Source: a bacterium UBP2_UBA4780
Lineage (GTDB): Bacteria; Edwardsbacteria; AC1; EtOH8
Reading direction: 5' to 3'
NCBI GenBank assembly: GCA_002403115.1
Contig: DHHE01000031.1
Span: forward strand, 8,168-17,134
Length of the DNA: 8,967 nucleotides
Below are positions 7,227 to 8,967 of the stretch, in pieces (positions within the stretch are counted from its first letter, which is position 1; every line of letters begins with the position of its first letter). The position numbers were made by a program, and so were the translations under genes. Under the pieces are notes generated by a model. It did not search any database, was not told the DNA's origin, and saw only the letters and a program-made list of their open reading frames with translations.

Positions 7227-8483
7227 CTAGGTCCCCATCTCCCACGAGGCCAGGTACTTTTTCTGCTCCGGGGTCAAGACGTCGAGCTTCACCCCCATGG
7301 CCTTGAGCTTGAGCGAGGCGATCTGCTGGTCGATCTCCTGGGGCAGGGAGTAGACCTTCTTGGCGAAGCCGCGCCCCTTCTTCACCAGGATCTCGGCCGC
7401 CAGCGACTGGTTGGCGAAGCTCATGTCCATCACCGAGGCCGGGTGCCCCTCGGCCGCCGCCAGGTTTATCAGCCGCCCGTCGCCCAGGATGCAGACCTTG
7501 CGGCCCCCGGGCAGGGTGAACTCCTCGACGAACTCGCGGACCTCGCGGCGCGACTTGGCCATCTTGCGCAGGCCGGCCAGGTCCAGCTCAACGTTGAAAT
7601 GCCCTGAGTTGGCCACGATGGCCCCGTCCTTCATCAGCCGGAAGTGCTCCGGGCGGATGACGTTGATGTCCCCGGTGACGGTGATGAAGATGTCGCCTAT
7701 CCTGGCCGCCTCCCTCATGGGCATCACCCGGAAGCCCTCCATCACCGCCTCCAGCGCCTTGACCGGGTCGATCTCGGTGACGACGGTGTTGGCCCCCATG
7801 CCCCGGGCCCTCATCGCCAGACCCCGGCCGCACCAGCCGTATCCGGCCACCACCACTATCGATCCCGCCAGCAGGATGTTGGTGGCCCGCAGCACCCCGT
7901 CCAGCGTGCTCTGTCCGGTGCCGTAGCGGTTGTCGAACATGAACTTGGTCTGGGAGTCGTTGACGGCGATCACCGGGAAGGCCAGGCTGCCGGCCTTCTC
8001 CATGCTGCGCAGCCTGATGACCCCGGTGGTGGTCTCCTCGGTCCCGCCCAAGATGTTCCTGATGAGGTCGCGGCGCTTGGTGTGCAGCTCGCTCACCAGG
8101 TCGGCCCCGTCGTCCATGGTGACGTTGGGCCTCTGGTCCAACGCGGCGTTGATGTGCCGGTAGTAGAGGTCGTGGCTCTCGCCCTTGACGGCGAAGGTCT
8201 GGACCCCGTAGTGCTTTACCAGCGCGGCCGCCACGTCGTCCTGGGTGGAGAGGGGGTTGGAGGCGCAAAGCCTCAGCTCGGCCCCGCCGGCCTTGAGGGT
8301 GCGCATAAGATTTGCGGTCTCGGCGGTGACGTGGAGGCAGGCCGACAGCTTGACCCCCTTGAGCGGCTTCTCCTTCTCGAAGCGGTTGCGGACCGTCCGC
8401 AATACCGGCATGAAACTTTCGGCCCACTCTATCCGGGCCATGCCCTTGGCCGCCAGCTTCAGGTCCTTGACGTCGTAGTTCAT
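7227..8483 (-). CDS. ahcY: Adenosylhomocysteinase (S-adenosylhomocysteine hydrolase)
   Basis: This cytosolic NAD-dependent enzyme splits S-adenosylhomocysteine into adenosine and homocysteine, relieving product inhibition of methyltransferases. The 418-residue protein is complete. Family positions seen: HVTAET (51-56), DDGADL (124-129), EETTTG (149-154), NDSQTK with Lys180, FDN with Asp184, the NAD-binding GYGWCG (214-219) with acidic Glu237 at the end of the next strand, and SGHFNVE (293-299) with His295. By analogy with the human enzyme, His51, Asp125, Glu150, Lys180, Asp184 and His295 are the active-site set, all present. It is the short form without the roughly 40-residue insertion of many bacterial homologues. 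It ends ...YLASWEMGT rather than the Lys/Tyr tail of the longer enzymes. A good ribosome-binding site (AGAGGAGA, 8498-8491) lies 7 nt before the ATG. It sits downstream of metK on the same strand, a metabolically sensible operon. Confidence 0.97.
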   Translation of the reverse strand: MNYDVKDLKLAAKGMARIEWAESFMPVLRTVRNRFEKEKPLKGVKLSACLHVTAETANLMRTLKAGGAELRLCASNPLSTQDDVAAALVKHYGVQTFAVKGESHDLYYRHINAALDQRPNVTMDDGADLVSELHTKRRDLIRNILGGTEETTTGVIRLRSMEKAGSLAFPVIAVNDSQTKFMFDNRYGTGQSTLDGVLRATNILLAGSIVVVAGYGWCGRGLAMRARGMGANTVVTEIDPVKALEAVMEGFRVMPMREAARIGDIFITVTGDINVIRPEHFRLMKDGAIVANSGHFNVELDLAGLRKMAKSRREVREFVEEFTLPGGRKVCILGDGRLINLAAAEGHPASVMDMSFANQSLAAEILVKKGRGFAKKVYSLPQEIDQQIASLKLKAMGVKLDVLTPEQKKYLASWEMGT

Positions 8484-8522
8484 AAGCGGATCTCCTCTAC
8501 CGGTCTAAGACCGGGATTCTTT

Positions 8523-8583
8523 ACCACAAAGACACCAAGGACACCAAGATAGGCCTTAATTTGTGCCTTAGTGCCCTGGTGGC
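8523..8583. repeat. Imperfect inverted repeat with ACACCAAGG-type units in the metK-ahcY gap
   Basis: The left arm, ACCACAAAG then ACACCAAGG and ACACCAAGA (8523-8549), contains two near-identical 9-bp units. The right arm (8560-8583, TTTGTGCCTTAGTGCCCTGG then TGGC) is an imperfect reverse complement of it. Several mismatches become G-U pairs in RNA read on the minus strand, so the hairpin is better in the metK-ahcY transcript. I recall similar CACAAAGACAC-type sequences scattered between genes in many environmental bacterial genomes, so a dispersed palindromic element is likely. No T-run follows, so it is not an obvious terminator. The rest of the 115-bp gap holds only the ahcY ribosome-binding site. 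Confidence 0.6.
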
Positions 8584-8598
8584 GATTTAGTTTCCTCA

Positions 8599-8967
8599 TT
8601 ACTTCTTCAGGGCCGCCTTCAGCTTGGAGGCCACGTCGGTCCTCTCCCAGGTGAAGCCCTCCTCCTCCCGGCCGAAGTGCCCGTAGGCCGCCGTCCGCCG
8701 ATAGATGGGCCGCTTGAGCTTCAGCATGTCGATGATGCCGTGGGGGGTCAGGTCGAAGTTCTGGCGGATGGCCTTGCACAGCCTTCCTTCGTCGGACTTG
8801 CAGGTGCCGTAGGTGTCGATGGCCACCGACACCGGGTCGGCCACACCGATGGCGTAGGCCAGCTGTATCTCGCAGCGCTCCGCCAGTCCGGCGGCCACCA
8901 CGTTCTTGGCGATGTAGCGGGCGGCGTAGGCGGCCGACCGGTCGACCTTGGTGGGGTCCTTGCCCGA
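8599..8967 (-). CDS. metK: S-adenosylmethionine synthase, C-terminal 122 residues (5' part outside window)
   Basis: MetK makes S-adenosylmethionine from methionine and ATP in the cytosol. The frame is open from the window edge to TAA at 8601-8599. The fragment begins SGKDPTKVDRSAAYAARYIA, the highly conserved ATP/metal-site region of the C-terminal domain. It continues with GLAERCEIQLAYAIGVADPV, FDLTPHGII, RPIYRRTAAYGHFGR and FTWERTD, all in family order and spacing. The usual GTGK or GTEK after the DT(Y/F) strand reads GTCK here, a mild variant. A full MetK is about 380-400 residues, so roughly 260-280 lie outside. It ends 115 nt before ahcY, so the two probably share a transcript. Any SAM-sensing riboswitch would be upstream and is not visible. 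Confidence 0.95.
   Translation of the reverse strand, partial: SGKDPTKVDRSAAYAARYIAKNVVAAGLAERCEIQLAYAIGVADPVSVAIDTYGTCKSDEGRLCKAIRQNFDLTPHGIIDMLKLKRPIYRRTAAYGHFGREEEGFTWERTDVASKLKAALKK

Noticed and set aside
7644..8552. A 302-codon plus-strand frame antisense to ahcY, and a 279-codon alternative minus frame (7588-8427)
   Set aside because: ahcY has all the expected active-site and NAD-binding motifs over the same interval. The shadows show none and have skewed composition.
8523..8583. CRISPR array or tandem-repeat locus in the metK-ahcY gap
   Set aside because: There are only two adjacent 9-bp units with no spacers. The region is better explained as an imperfect inverted repeat.

Overview
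The window comes from a GC-rich, Gram-negative bacterium. It holds five genes and four short intergenic regions. A SprA-family translocon protein of the type IX secretion system (T9SS), next to LptF and LptG of the lipopolysaccharide export machine, points to a member of the Fibrobacterota-Chlorobiota-Bacteroidota (FCB) group or an allied candidate phylum. The high GC content and GC-ending codons argue against a typical AT-rich Bacteroidota genome. The phylum is inference and cannot be fixed from this window.

Layout. (1) Positions 1-4552, minus strand: the N-terminal 1517 residues of a giant SprA-like outer-membrane protein, with its 3' end beyond the window edge. (2) Positions 4553-4634: an AT-rich 82-bp divergent intergenic region with promoter-like hexamers facing both ways, each placing the transcription start at or within about 2 nt of the annotated start codon. 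(3) Positions 4635-6985, plus strand: lptF and lptG, overlapping by 4 bp (GTGA). (4) Positions 6986-7226: a convergent intergenic region with no gene, filled with hairpins that include probable Rho-independent terminators for both strands. (5) Positions 7227-8967, minus strand: metK (3' part only) followed by ahcY, with a 115-bp gap that carries an imperfect inverted repeat built on a CACAAAGACACC-type motif.

How the genes work together. LptF and LptG are the membrane subunits of the ABC transporter that extracts lipopolysaccharide from the inner membrane. SprA is the outer-membrane channel through which T9SS cargo leaves the cell. The divergent pair is therefore an envelope-biogenesis locus, and the shared upstream region could coordinate the two. 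MetK and AhcY are two steps of the activated-methyl cycle: MetK makes S-adenosylmethionine, and AhcY hydrolyses the S-adenosylhomocysteine left after methyl transfer. Their order and shared strand suggest an operon.

Most of the window is ordinary core biology. The points most worth a second look are the SprA homologue and its likely lineage, the apparently leaderless divergent promoters, and the repeat between metK and ahcY. I did not find a clearly undescribed multi-gene system. Very long open frames antisense to sprA look like composition artefacts and are listed as rejected.
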